Positions 13,201 to 25,200 of a stretch of DNA of 61,942 bases are shown in pieces. The notes under the pieces are model-generated. The model worked only from the letters and a program-made list of their open reading frames with translations, was not told where the DNA came from and did not search any database. The position numbers and the translations under genes were made by a program. The stretch is taken from positions 1 through 61,942 of the forward strand of contig SYIM01000028.1 in assembly GCA_005798775.1 (NCBI GenBank), given 5' to 3'. The DNA is from Burkholderiales bacterium. Lineage in GTDB: Bacteria; Pseudomonadota; Gammaproteobacteria; Burkholderiales; Burkholderiaceae_E. Numbering within the stretch: position 1 is the stretch's first letter; each line of letters starts with the position of its first letter.

Positions 13201-16200
13201 CACCACAAGCGCCGCACCTGCGGTCAGGTTGGTGGTCGTCGCCTGGGTTTCGGCCACGATGCTCGCATCGTTCTGCACGCGATTCACACTGAACGAGGGG
13301 GTCTGACCCACCGTCATTGAAGTGGATTCACGCAGATGGATGGCCCCGCCTGCGAGCGCACTGAGTGTGAGCACTTCAGTTTCAATTGCCTCGAGGGAGA
13401 TCCCGATTGTGCTGGTTGCAGCAGCACCCGCCGACAGACGGAGAGTTTTCGCGAACACATTGATCGCGGTGTTAGCCAATGTGTCGATGATCGACCCGCC
13501 GGTGGACACCACTGCTGCCGGCCCCCAGTTGGCTTGCCCGTTGAGGGTGGCTGGCGTGGCGCTGCGGTCGACGCTGAGTCGGGTATCGAGAATGCCGAGC
13601 GTGATGTTTCCACCTGCGGTGCCGGATTCGCCGGTCACCACACGAATTGCTCCACCATCAGTCCGGAACGTGGTCCCGGCATTCATGGTGACCTGAGCCG
13701 CGGCCGCATTAGCGGACACATCAATCGACCCTGCGACCCCCGAGACGGCCCCGGTGCTGATATCGCCGTCGGCGCCAAAGGTTTGCGAGCCCGCGGACAG
13801 CAGACTGATGTTGCCGTTACCCGAGGAGGCGATGCCAGCATTCACGGTCATTGCGCCCGCGACCGTGCGCAGAAGAACTTTGCCAGCCCCCGCCGCCGAC
13901 ACGGCACTTGTCGCCGTGGCCGAGCCGCCCTCAATCGTCAGGGCGCCTGCGTTGACCAGCAAGACCAGCGAGCCGCCACCGGCGACAGTCAGGTCTTCAA
14001 CCGACCCGGCCTGCGCCTGCGCCTGCGCCACCCCCGCGTTACTCACCCGCTGGAGGGTTGTGCGGTCGAATGCATTCACCGCAAGCGTGTCGGTTTCTTC
14101 AACGAACGCACCGCCCGACCCGGCGGACAGCGCGAGGGTGTGCACCGAAGTTTCGATACGGTCACTCGAACCGCCTACCGCACCCGATGCACCCGACTGG
14201 AAGTAGGCGCGCGCCCCGGTGATGTCGAGATCAGTGTCGCCATCGATCAGGCTGCCACTTGCGATCAATGACACTGCACTGCCGGTCGTGGCGTTGTTGT
14301 CGGTCACGAAGCTGCCCAGTTGCAGGTTGCCGCCTTTGGCTTCGTAGCGAATGTCTTTGCCCGCGGTGACCACGGTGCTGCTCGCGGTGGCACCGCTCAC
14401 CATGCTGATTGACGTTCCGGCCTCGACATCCACCGAACCCGCACCGCTGGTGGTGATGTCGCCCGACGCCGCCTGCGTGAGCGAGGTCTTGGCAATAACC
14501 GTGATGTAACCGGTATCCGAGCTTACTGCATTGTTGAGCGTGATCGCCCCGACCGTGCTTTCAAGCCGGACCACACCGGTACCGTCTGCATCGATGACCT
14601 GCGCCGTGGTGAGCTCGGTGGCTGTCGCCATGACGCCGCCGTTACTCGAGGCCGCCGTGACAAGCCCTGACAGCGTCGCCACAGAATCCGTGATGTCGCC
14701 GCTCCCAGCCGTGCCGGTCGTGGTCACGCGATTGACTGCTACAGCACCGACCGTATCGATCAAGAGCGCGCTGTTATCCGTCACATTGATGCCACCCGCG
14801 GAGGCAGCGACCGCAAGCTTCACGACCTCGGTCCCGAGTGCATTTGCACCGCCTGCGCCCTGTGCACCCACCGCCGCACCAGCGGACAAGCGCGCGTCGC
14901 TTGCGTAAATGTTGACGGCGGTACTGCTCGCGGTGTCGAGGATTGAGCCCCCGGTCGTCTGGATAGCGACGAGACCCCACTGGTTGGTCTGAACAGTGCT
15001 TCCCGCAGTGGTGCGTTCACCAGCGGGCCGAGCATCGACCACCCCGAGGGTGATCGTTCCACCCGCGGTTGGTGTTCCGCCCACCGTTCCGGCCGTCACC
15101 CGAATATTGCCGGCGTTGGTCTTGAGTTCAGTGCCGGCGTCCATGGTGATCTGGGCGTCGGCGCCGCTGGCTTGTACGTCAATGGTTTTTCCGCTGCCCG
15201 ACGTGGTCAGGTCACCCCCCGACGAGAAGGTCTGGGTCTTGAGCGACAGTACGCTCAGATTTCCGGTACCCGCATCGACTGCCGCATTCACGGTAACGGT
15301 ACCCACCAACGATTCAAGTCGGATGTTGCCCGAGCCCGGAGCGGTCACCGGCTGCATGACCGTCATACCAATGCCATTGGCTAGCGTGTTGCCTTGCACG
15401 ACGATCGATGCATCAGTTCCAGCAGTGATGCCATTCAAGGTGGCATCGCCCGTGATTGCCGTGCCTGCGACGGCGCCTGACGACGCGTTAGACGCCACAG
15501 CCCCGGTGGTGGCAACACGTTGGACAGTAAAGTTATAGAGGCCCGTCGAACCCAGCGCATCGAACGTATCGATTTCGAGGCCGTTGTGCTCGCTAAGGAA
15601 GATGTCGCCCGCGGTACCCGTACCCGTGGTTTTTGCGGTAAGCGTCGTGACGCTCAGCTCAATCGGATTGCCGGACGCACCAATTCGGCCGGCTGACTGC
15701 AGACGAACCTTGCCCGCCGTGACGTTTACAAGCTGCGTGGTGGTGTCAGCATCCACGATGTTTCCAGTGGCAGACTCGATCCGAACCGCACCGGCGCCGG
15801 CGGTCACCTGACCCAGGGTTATGTTGCCGTAGGCATAGATCAGCTGGTTCCCGCCATTACCACTGTTGGAGTTAAACCGGCCCGCCGGATTCATGGTGAT
15901 CGTGCCGTTAGTAGCAATCGCCTCCAACGTCTTGCCGCCCCCGCCGACCGTCACCGTCGTGTTGCTGAGCGTGATGTCATCTTCAGCCAGGATGGTCAGG
16001 TTGCCCTTACCCACCGTGATCGGTGCATTGATGATCACATCACCCGCCGTGCCCGGGCTGCCATCGACTGCCTTCAGGAGCAGGTTGCCGTTAGCCAGCG
16101 TGCCAGTGGAGGCGGTGATACTGCCGCTTACCGTCAGCGCGCCACCCAGCGTCTGCACCACCATTTGCCCATCACTACCGGCCATGGTGATACCGCCTGA

Positions 16201-19200
16201 ACTTCCAGCAAGAATCGTCAGTGCCGAGTTTTCAGTGATGAACAGTCCGCCGCTGGTGGTGTTGGACGCTACCAGGCCTGCGATCTGGGTCCAGATCGGG
16301 CTCGCCGCGGTACCGATGCCCGAGCCTGCGGAGAGCGTGACCGTCCCGGTGTCCGCGCTGCCGTTGCCTCCCAGGTTGAACTGAGACGGGGCGAGCGTTG
16401 TGTTATTGGTGATGGCCCCCAAACCATCGGCGGTGATACCGGTGATCGTGGCGTCCTGGGCGAAAGCGTCGTTTGCCGTGGCCGTGATTGCACTGGCCGC
16501 ATTCAGCATCGCGAGCCCGATGTTGCCCCCCGCTCGCATTACCACCGAACCCGTGGTGGCAGACCCAGCACTGGCGTTGATCAGGGTAGGCAGCGAGGTG
16601 ATGGCATCGGCCGCTGCCATCGTGATGTCCGTTGCAGCCCTGACCGTGACCGTGCCGCCGACAGTACTGACTGTCCGCTCCTGCAGCACATTGGCTTTTC
16701 GTGATTCAAGTGTGATGGCCCCAAGCCCCGTGGCCGTGATCGTTCCGTGGGTGCCCAGGTTACGCACCTGCCCACCGCCCGAAACCGAGATCGCGCCAGT
16801 TGAACCGGTAATCGCGCGTTCGACCGTCACCGACCCGGTATCGCCGCCGGCATTGACCGTGATGGTCCCTGTGCTGGCCGTGGTCACACCACTGGTCTGG
16901 ACGACATTCGTAGTGGTCGCCCCCGTGACACCGCTGGACGCTGCGAGATTCAGATCGATCGACGCCGGCAGCTTGATGTTTCGGGTGCTGGTGCTCACCG
17001 TGACATTGCCGCCCCCAGCATTCGTCTGCGCTGCTCGAATCACATTCACGTCGCCGGTCACTGATTGCGAGAACACGGTATCCCTGACCGGGAGAACGTT
17101 GATCAGCAAGTTACCGGCACCCACGTTCTCCGCAGTGAGCGTATTGATCTCGGTCCAGGGCATATCGATGCCGGTCGCCGCACGTACCGTGAGCGAAGGA
17201 GCACGAACAGCTTCCGTTGAACGGTTGTCGAGATTCGGCGAACCCAACGCCTGGCTCACGCTGCCGGTCGCTGAATAGATCGTGATCGGCTGAGTCGCCT
17301 CAACCTCATTCCGGAAGACGACGGTCGTGGCTGCGTCTATCTTGAGCGTGTTGTTGACGGCGAATACGAAATTCGGGCTCGAGTAATCCTCAAAGGTGAT
17401 CTGACCACCGTAAAGCTCGAGTGCAGTCATCACGGAGAACTGGTCAGGCGCGTTGGTCGCGCCCACCCTGAGGTGGCTGGTGGCGTTCGCGTGGCCACCC
17501 GACTCGTGGCCCACCACAATCTTCGAGAAGGTGGACGTTGCAACCTTGTCCATCAAAGTTGTTGACAGATCAAGCGCTGCATCGCCCGAGGTACCCGCGG
17601 GCGAGAACAGGAGGATCGGTCGCGCGGAATTGGTTGGCCTGACCGTGAACTCCGCTCCCATCCCTGTGGCACGAACCGAGTTATCAAGCGAAGGGAACTG
17701 TAGGGAGTTGGTCTCGAGATAAAGATCCCCCGAATCGCCAGCAGGGCTGGTGGTGGAACCCAACGTGATCGGATTCAGGACCAGCTCACCACCGTTGAAC
17801 GCCACCTGATTAGCGCTGAAGATCCTGAGGCTTCCGCCCTGATTGATGGTCACGCCCGCGTTGAAATTGACATTTCCGGTGGCGTAGATGCTCAGGTTTC
17901 CGTCAATCACCACCGATTTCTCGAACGTTACATCAGTGACTTTTGCGTTCGCGCCGCCGATCGTGAGGCTTTCAAGCGGATTCGATCCACCGACCGCCTC
18001 CTTAAAAGTCACTGACTGGGCGGCCAGCACCGTGAGGTGATCCGCCGTGGCGTCGGAATCACCATTCACCCCGCCCGCGCCGGTCGTCATGCTCTGAGAG
18101 AACAAGACGCTTCCGTTGGTGGACTTGACTTGCCTCGTGCCTTGAACAACAACGGCATCAAAGAACTTCACATCGGCAAGCGAGCCTGTCCCGGTAGCCG
18201 TGACGTCACTGTTCAGCATGGTGGTGTGTCCTGATCCTAAGACCAACAGCGACTCAACCTGAAGGTTGCTGTTGATGATGACTTCGCCGCCGTTTCCTTG
18301 TGTCTGGAACACGACGGGGTCGTTGATCGTGACGGTTCCGCCTAGCGTACCCGTATCAATCTTGATTTTGTGACTGCCCTCGGGACTGCCGAAGACGATG
18401 GTGCCAAACCCTTCTTGAAGATTCCCGAGCTCCGCCGGTGACAAAGACAGGGTGTCATCCGTTTTCCGCCCAATCACAATGTCACGATCAACCGTCCGCG
18501 GCCGGATCACCAGTTCAGCGCCCGCGCTGCGGACCGCCTGCGCGAGGTGAATGGTGTCACCGACCAGCGTAACGTCCTCGCCAGCCGCGTCAACCGGCGC
18601 TGAGATGGTCTTATCGCCCGCCAGATTCGACACATTCGTCGAGCCGCCCTTGGTGCCCGTTTTGAACACCTCGACGCTTCGCGTGTTGATCACCGAGATA
18701 TTGGCGCGATTCGCGCTTTCGACATTCAGCTTGACCGAGTCCGCCATGATCGCAAGCGGGCTGATCAGGAAGCCCTGGGTGAAGTCAGTCGGAACACGAA
18801 CATAGCGGGCCTCGAAGGTGCCATCGTTCACGACGCCGCCGTCGGTGCGTAGCTTCCGCCCGATTTCGTCCTGCGCCTTGACGATGACGTCACCCAGGCT
18901 GCTGCTGACCCGCGTTGTGTTACCCGTTCGAATGATCGTGCCATCCGCGATCGGGGAAAGCACATCCGTCGGCTGCAAGGCAACCCGCACCTCTTTGGTC
19001 GTTGCATCCAGCGCGTAGCGGCCGTGGCGCAGCACCCAGTCAATCCGTTGGTCAAACGGACCCAGTACGTCATCGGCAGTCGTGGTGGGGTCATTCTCAG
19101 CCACCACGTCGCGGAGCCAGCCAGTGCGGTCAGGGTCAAGCAGTACACCTCCCTTAGGCGCGAGCATGCTGATGGCGCCGGAGCCGTTCACGATCACGCT

Positions 19201-22200
19201 GCCGCCCAGCCAGATCGAACCATCCTCGGACGTGATCGTGACCGCACCGCCCTGCGTGGTGATGTTGGCATTCATCCGAACCACGGAAAGCGGGGCGCCC
19301 GAGTAAAGCGACAACGCGCCGGTGTTAAGGGTGATGTCACCCGACACCACCATCTCGCCGCCTTCGGTTTCAACCGACACATCACCATTTTGCTGGTTGA
19401 TACCCGCGATGATCACGCCGCCGGTGTTCTGAACAGTGATGCTGCCTGTTCCGGTATTGGTGAGCTGGAGGGTGGCGACGTTGGTGCGAAGCTCATTTCC
19501 GCCGGTGCCGATACCGTCTGCAGCCGACAGCACCAGACGGGCGCCCTGCTTGGCCGTCACACCAATCGTGGCGGTCCCGGCTCCGTTGCCAACGGTGATG
19601 ACCGCCCCGGCCGAGGTCGCGGCGAACGGCGCGCTGAGATCGATTTCAGTCGCGAGTCGATCGGCGATGTGCGCGAGGGAGTCGCCGGTTTTGGCGACGT
19701 AGGTGAAGGTTTCTGCGGCAAGCGTCGGACGGGTGATCGTCACCGTGTAGGTCGCACCCGCTACCACTTGCAGGTTATTGAGATTGATCGTACGAGCATC
19801 GGTTGGGGAGGAGCCCGTGTTCGATACTGTCGCCGTACCCGTCAAATTGCGCATCGTACGCGCGTCAATCCCAAGACCGCTCTCAACGCGATTGGTAATC
19901 GCCCCACCCGTTGCGGTGATCGAAAGGTCACCCGTACTGGCAGTAACAAGCCGGCCCAGCATCACGTCGTCACCCGAACTGATCGTGATCTGGCCACTAC
20001 CCGCATTGATTGCGGTGTCAGCGTCCATCTCAACGTCGCCGGTGCCGGCGGTGAGCGTCAGCGCGCCATGCGTCAACGTCAGGTCCGCCTTCGCGCCAAG
20101 GGTGATCGCGCCCGCGGCGGTAACACTGATGGCGCCGGCTGCGCCGGCCGTCCCGCCAACGGAAACGATATCGCTTAACGAAATATCACTTCCCGCACCA
20201 GTCGCTGTCAGCGATATTGAACGATCGTCGGTCGCAGCGATTGGTGCGTTCACGGTGATATCACCGCTGGCGGTGAGGCTCACCGATTGACCGCCAGTCG
20301 CGAGACGGTTTACGGTGACTGGGCCTACGTTCATCAACGAGACCGTTCCCGTTGTGCTCAGGTCAAGCTCTAAAGTTTTGACGGTGCCGGCGATGTTTCC
20401 GCCAGAGACCAGCGTGAGTTTTCCAATGGTAGCGGTCACACCCGCCCCAAAGGTGATCGTGCCGGTCGGGGCAGTCGTGCGGATCACCAGTTCGTCGACC
20501 GTACCCGTCAGGCTGTCAATCTGGACATTACCCGTCGCCTGCAACTCGACGTCACCGCCGGTCATCACCAACGACGTAACCTTGAGGGGCCCAGTCTGCT
20601 GAACGGTCAGGTTACCGGGGGCCGCGCCAGCCGCCGGCGCGGTCATTGTGATCGACAGCGCATCGGCGGCTGACCTCATCGACAGGTCCTCTTGCGCAAC
20701 GAGTGTCGCCGTCTTCGCGGTCAGCACCCCGCCAAGCGCGATACCGCCTTGCGGGGCCTTTAGGGTGACTAATCCGTTGGCGGTTCCAACGTTCAGCGCA
20801 TCCACCACTACAAGGTCACCGCCCTTAGCCTCGAGTTCGATCGCCTCGCCGTTATGCGTCGGCAACGCCACGACCGTCAAGCTACCGGTTGCAGCAAGAG
20901 CGTAGTTCCCGGTTCGACCCGGCTCCGTGATGAGCACCTTGTCGCCAACGACTTCTGGCGTCGAAACTGAAGCCTCCGCGCTGACTGCTGTCGCCTCGGT
21001 CGTGTAGCCAGATCCCACGGCCGACGTACGAACTTCGATACCCGTATCGCTGTCCGAGCCCTTGTCCGACGCCTTCTTGATCTCAGTGACGGTTGGGGCG
21101 ACAGCGCCCATCAAAGTAACCGTGAACGCCCACGCATCGGCTAACTCGTTGTCATACGCGGCAACAGTCTTGCCGTTGTAGGTGAGCACCGGAACACCAC
21201 TGGCAAACAGGTTCTTCCAATTAGGCTCAACCAGTTGTCCATTCTTCGAGCCGGAAAGCATCTTCAACCCGCCCACGAAGTCCCCAAGTAGCACTGGCGA
21301 CGTACCGTCATCGGCAGCAACCGATACCTTGCCACTGCCATTTACGTAACTGGCGGTGTAATACCCGCTGGCAACTGCGTTGATACTCGTAACGAGCGCC
21401 TGCCCAAGCGCATCAACCGTTGATACCGCAGGCAAGGTCTGTGCGCTCGAGTTTCCGGATTTATGTGTGTACTGGAACGTCGTACCACTGATCCCAGACG
21501 AAGGCAGCGTGATGACCGCATCGGCGAAGCGCGTTTCCTTCGGCAATTCGTAGAGGGTTCCCGCTGTATCCAGGGTAACAGTGCCCGCCACTTTCTGCGC
21601 ACCAGAAAGAACCGCGGCTTCCACCATGTCGACATACATGTCTTTGGTGGCACGCAGCGTGACGGTGTTGTTCGCATGGTCGACCAGGTTGTAAACACTG
21701 CGTGCCCAGAGCTTGCCGCCAGATGCGATCGTCACTGGGCCGTTGTTAGCCCAGGCCTCCTTCACGTATAAATCGTCCGCTTCATTGATCGAGACCGATG
21801 TCGCACCGCCCGATGTGGAATGCGCCGTCACCGAATTAACCAGCGTGTTCAGCTGAACACTGCCAACGGCCTCAACCAGGAGGTCGTCGGAGATGAAGAC
21901 GGAGGCGCCGTCGACGACGATGGATTCCGCGCGTACTTCCGTATTGACGTTCGCAGCAACGATACCGCCGACCACCGTCAGGGGGTCATTCACCTGAATG
22001 GTGATGTTTTCCGCGCGATCGAAGCCAGTCAGGCCACCAACAAATCCTGATAATTTCCACGCCTGCTGAAGATCAACGAATATGTTTCTTAGCGCGCGAA
22101 GCTCGAAATTGCTGGCTTTAAAACTCTCGGTCCTCACGTTGACAAAGCCCGAGTCACGCATCTCCACCAACCCTCCAACGGCCGCAACGCCAGCCTCGTT

Positions 22201-25200
22201 GGTGTCAATGATGGTTTTGACATCAAGCTCACCTTTCGCAGCCAGGCGCACCACGCCGATTTCCGTTGCAGGCGACATGGCAAGAATGTCACCGCGAACC
22301 AGAACATCGCGCTTCGAAATGAGTTCGACCCGATCCTTCGCGGTCAGCGTGCCGTTAATTGCTAGCGTGTCCGCCGTCTCGAGGATGATCGACTTTGAGG
22401 TGAGGTTGCTCGGAAGAACCCCCTGCTTGGTCTCTGTGGTCTCCCCAAACAGGAAGTTGATCCCGGTGCGGTATTCGATGAGATCCGGAGCATTGAAAAA
22501 CCGGTACAGATCGACGGTCTTCTCCGCCTTAAACGCCACCCCCTTCGTGTAGCGGAGGGAGTCGTTGGTGACGGAGGCCAGGTCTGAACTTGTTACGGTT
22601 CGCGCCCCTGAAGGCGTTTTGACCTGCAGGTCTGCGAGGTAACTCGTCAGCCGGATCGTATCGCCCGAGACCGCTGCTACACCCGTAACCGAAGGCTGCT
22701 CGACTATCAGCGTGTTTTGTGCGCCGACGCTGGATACGGTTGTTCCACCGGCAGCGCTGGTAAGCGCCTGTATCACCACCAGCCCGAGCGTTCGCTCCAT
22801 CACGCCGTCGTAGTCACGGATCTCGATATTGCCCGCAACGGTCACGGCGTCAAGCTCGTTGCCTGCAACAGCAAGACCTGTAATGCCCGTCGCCGCCCGG
22901 AGTCTCAGGAGATCGCCCACCAGTTGCACTGGCAAATCGGTGGAAGCGCCACGAATGGAACCCGTATCTGAGGTGAGATACACCGACCCTGCCGACGTGA
23001 CATTTGAGATTGTAAGGTTGGCCCCCGAGGTGCTCTGCACCGCACCAAGTTCGTTGGCATTACCCAAGTAGACACCGGCGACCACCTGCCGGGTAGTGAT
23101 GTTGCCCCGCGCATTCACAACGATGCCGCTGCCGATCCTGTTGGACTCGAGTTCGATGCTGTCGAGGTTGACCGAACTGCCTGCGGACGTGACAAATGAT
23201 CCTGAACTGAACGCGCCCGCATTCAAGTGGAGTGACCCGTCGAGAATGGTCGTATTGACGACATTCAGCGCGCGGTTACCCTGCCAAAGCAACGCATCAC
23301 CGGCGCGGTTCAGGTCAATCTTGACCGAATTGACCTGCGTATTGAGGAGGATCGCCTTACGGGTGATCGTGATTGACTGCGCTACTGCATTATTAACCGT
23401 TGCCGTCTCGATCCGCGCGTTGTAAAGCGCGTTTCCACCCGCGTCGGTGAGCGCTTCGATCGCCGATTTCAGCGCTGTGGAAAGTGCCGACCAGGTCGTA
23501 TGACCAGATCCAGATTGAACGACCTGGCCGCCGATCGTCAACGCGTAGTTGAGCGTATTGATGACCGGTATCGCGACCGTAAGCGTCACGCCCGAACCGA
23601 CCGCGCTGCTACTCAACTGGGTCATGCTTTCGGCCAGAACAATCGCCCGACTGTCAGCAGTGATGGCCAGCTCATCGGCCAACATGGCCGGCGAGGTTGG
23701 CGACACTCGACGAACCTGTCCCTGGATGTTCAGCGTGATGTCGCCGCGATTGACGATGCCCACACTGTCGGGCGTACCCATCTTGTCAATAGTGAGGTCA
23801 CCATTACCGGCATAGGCGCCGGTAGCTGTCCGCCACGTCGTAATCGCGATGTCGTTGCGGTCGCTCGAGCCCAGGCTCTGCACACGGGTGGCGGTCACCG
23901 GACCGTAGTTGTTGACCTTGATCCCGCCGTCGCCTGCACGAACGTTGGTCAGCCTCAAGTCGCCGGTATTGGAAATAGTGATGTCGCCTGCGCTCGAGAG
24001 TTCGAGATCAACATCGCCGAATTCGGTGTTAACCGACAGTCCGCGATCAGCGCGGCCAAACAGCGCACTGCCCTCGATCACCCCGGTCTGCGTGATCTGC
24101 CCCGCCGGCGCCCGCATGTCGATCGAACCAGCGGCAAAATTCGACTCGGTGATCGTCATGCTGCCATTCAGCGTGCCGGCTCTGAGCGTGAGCGTGCCGG
24201 CTGTAACGCCCGCACTCTTCACCTCCAGGCGGGTGCCTGCAACCGATGTGATTCGGCCATCCTGGGCGGTTGCCTGACCCGCGCGCATGTCGATGTCGGT
24301 CGTCGCATAGAACTGGCCGCTCATCGCGATATTACGGTCGGCGTCGATGTCGATCGTTCGGGTGGCAATCGTGGTCGCGAACTCGACGGTAGCGGCGCCG
24401 GTCACCGGTTTGACGTAGGCAAGTAACGCATGCACGTCAGGCTCGACTGCCGCGTCAGAGTCGATATTCACCGCCCCGACTGCAACATGGAAGTGCACAT
24501 CCATGGCGGCCTGGGCGGCCAACACCGCTGCAGCGAAGTCCGCAACGGTGCTTGCGTTGACAATCGCGTTGAATAGGGTCTGCGCGTTACCGGGTAGCGT
24601 GCCACCCGCTTTGGGCGCTGCGGTCAGGGTAATAGGCCCTGTGCCGCTCAGTGTCGCTGAGCCGAACTCGTCGTCTGCGACGTTTGCCGCCGTGCTGTTG
24701 TTGGACCAGGCCGACGTTGACACGGGTGACGGCGTCCCCGGAACCCTGAGGAACGCCTGCGTCAGCACGGCGGGGGTAAGCCCACCGGCCTGTGCAGCAG
24801 CGAGCGGTGCACCGATTTGACCGCCCAGGGTCATGTCCACACCCGAATCAAGCCGGATCTTCGGCGCAACGATTGCTTGCAGCGTACCCAACACCAGATC
24901 TTTACCGGCGATGAACTCGAGGTCGTCGCCTGCCTCGATCATGCTCTTGTATTCGACGACGCTTCCATTCTCGATAGCCTGAACGCCGGCGACGGTGATG
25001 TTGCCCGCAGCATTAACCGTCAGGTCACCACGAGCATCGACTAGCCCGCGCAACGTGACCGACCCGCCGGAACTGATCGAGATATTGACGCCTTCAATCG
25101 ACTTGACGCTGTTTTCAGCGGACCGCACCGTCAGCGAGATATAGCTGACATCGCTCACCTGCTGCACCTGCGACTGGGTGAGCTCACGCGTTTCCCAAAC

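Larger units (their letters stand above)
17300..25085 (-). other. FHA-like beta-helix, main shaft segment 2, with inserted small domains
   Basis: Residues about 12,285-14,880. The helix resumes with SVTLRGLVDARGDLTVNAAG-type rungs and continues with GDITVNAPIAA and NAGSGQITISSGDDVMLG. It is broken by non-helical inserts at about 24,400-24,850 (Ala-rich, probably alpha-helical), 23,340-23,620, 20,960-21,600 and 19,590-19,880. Between them the rungs are regular and Asp/Asn/Ser-rich. No known binding motif was found. The segment probably forms the middle of the filament. Confidence 0.7.
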
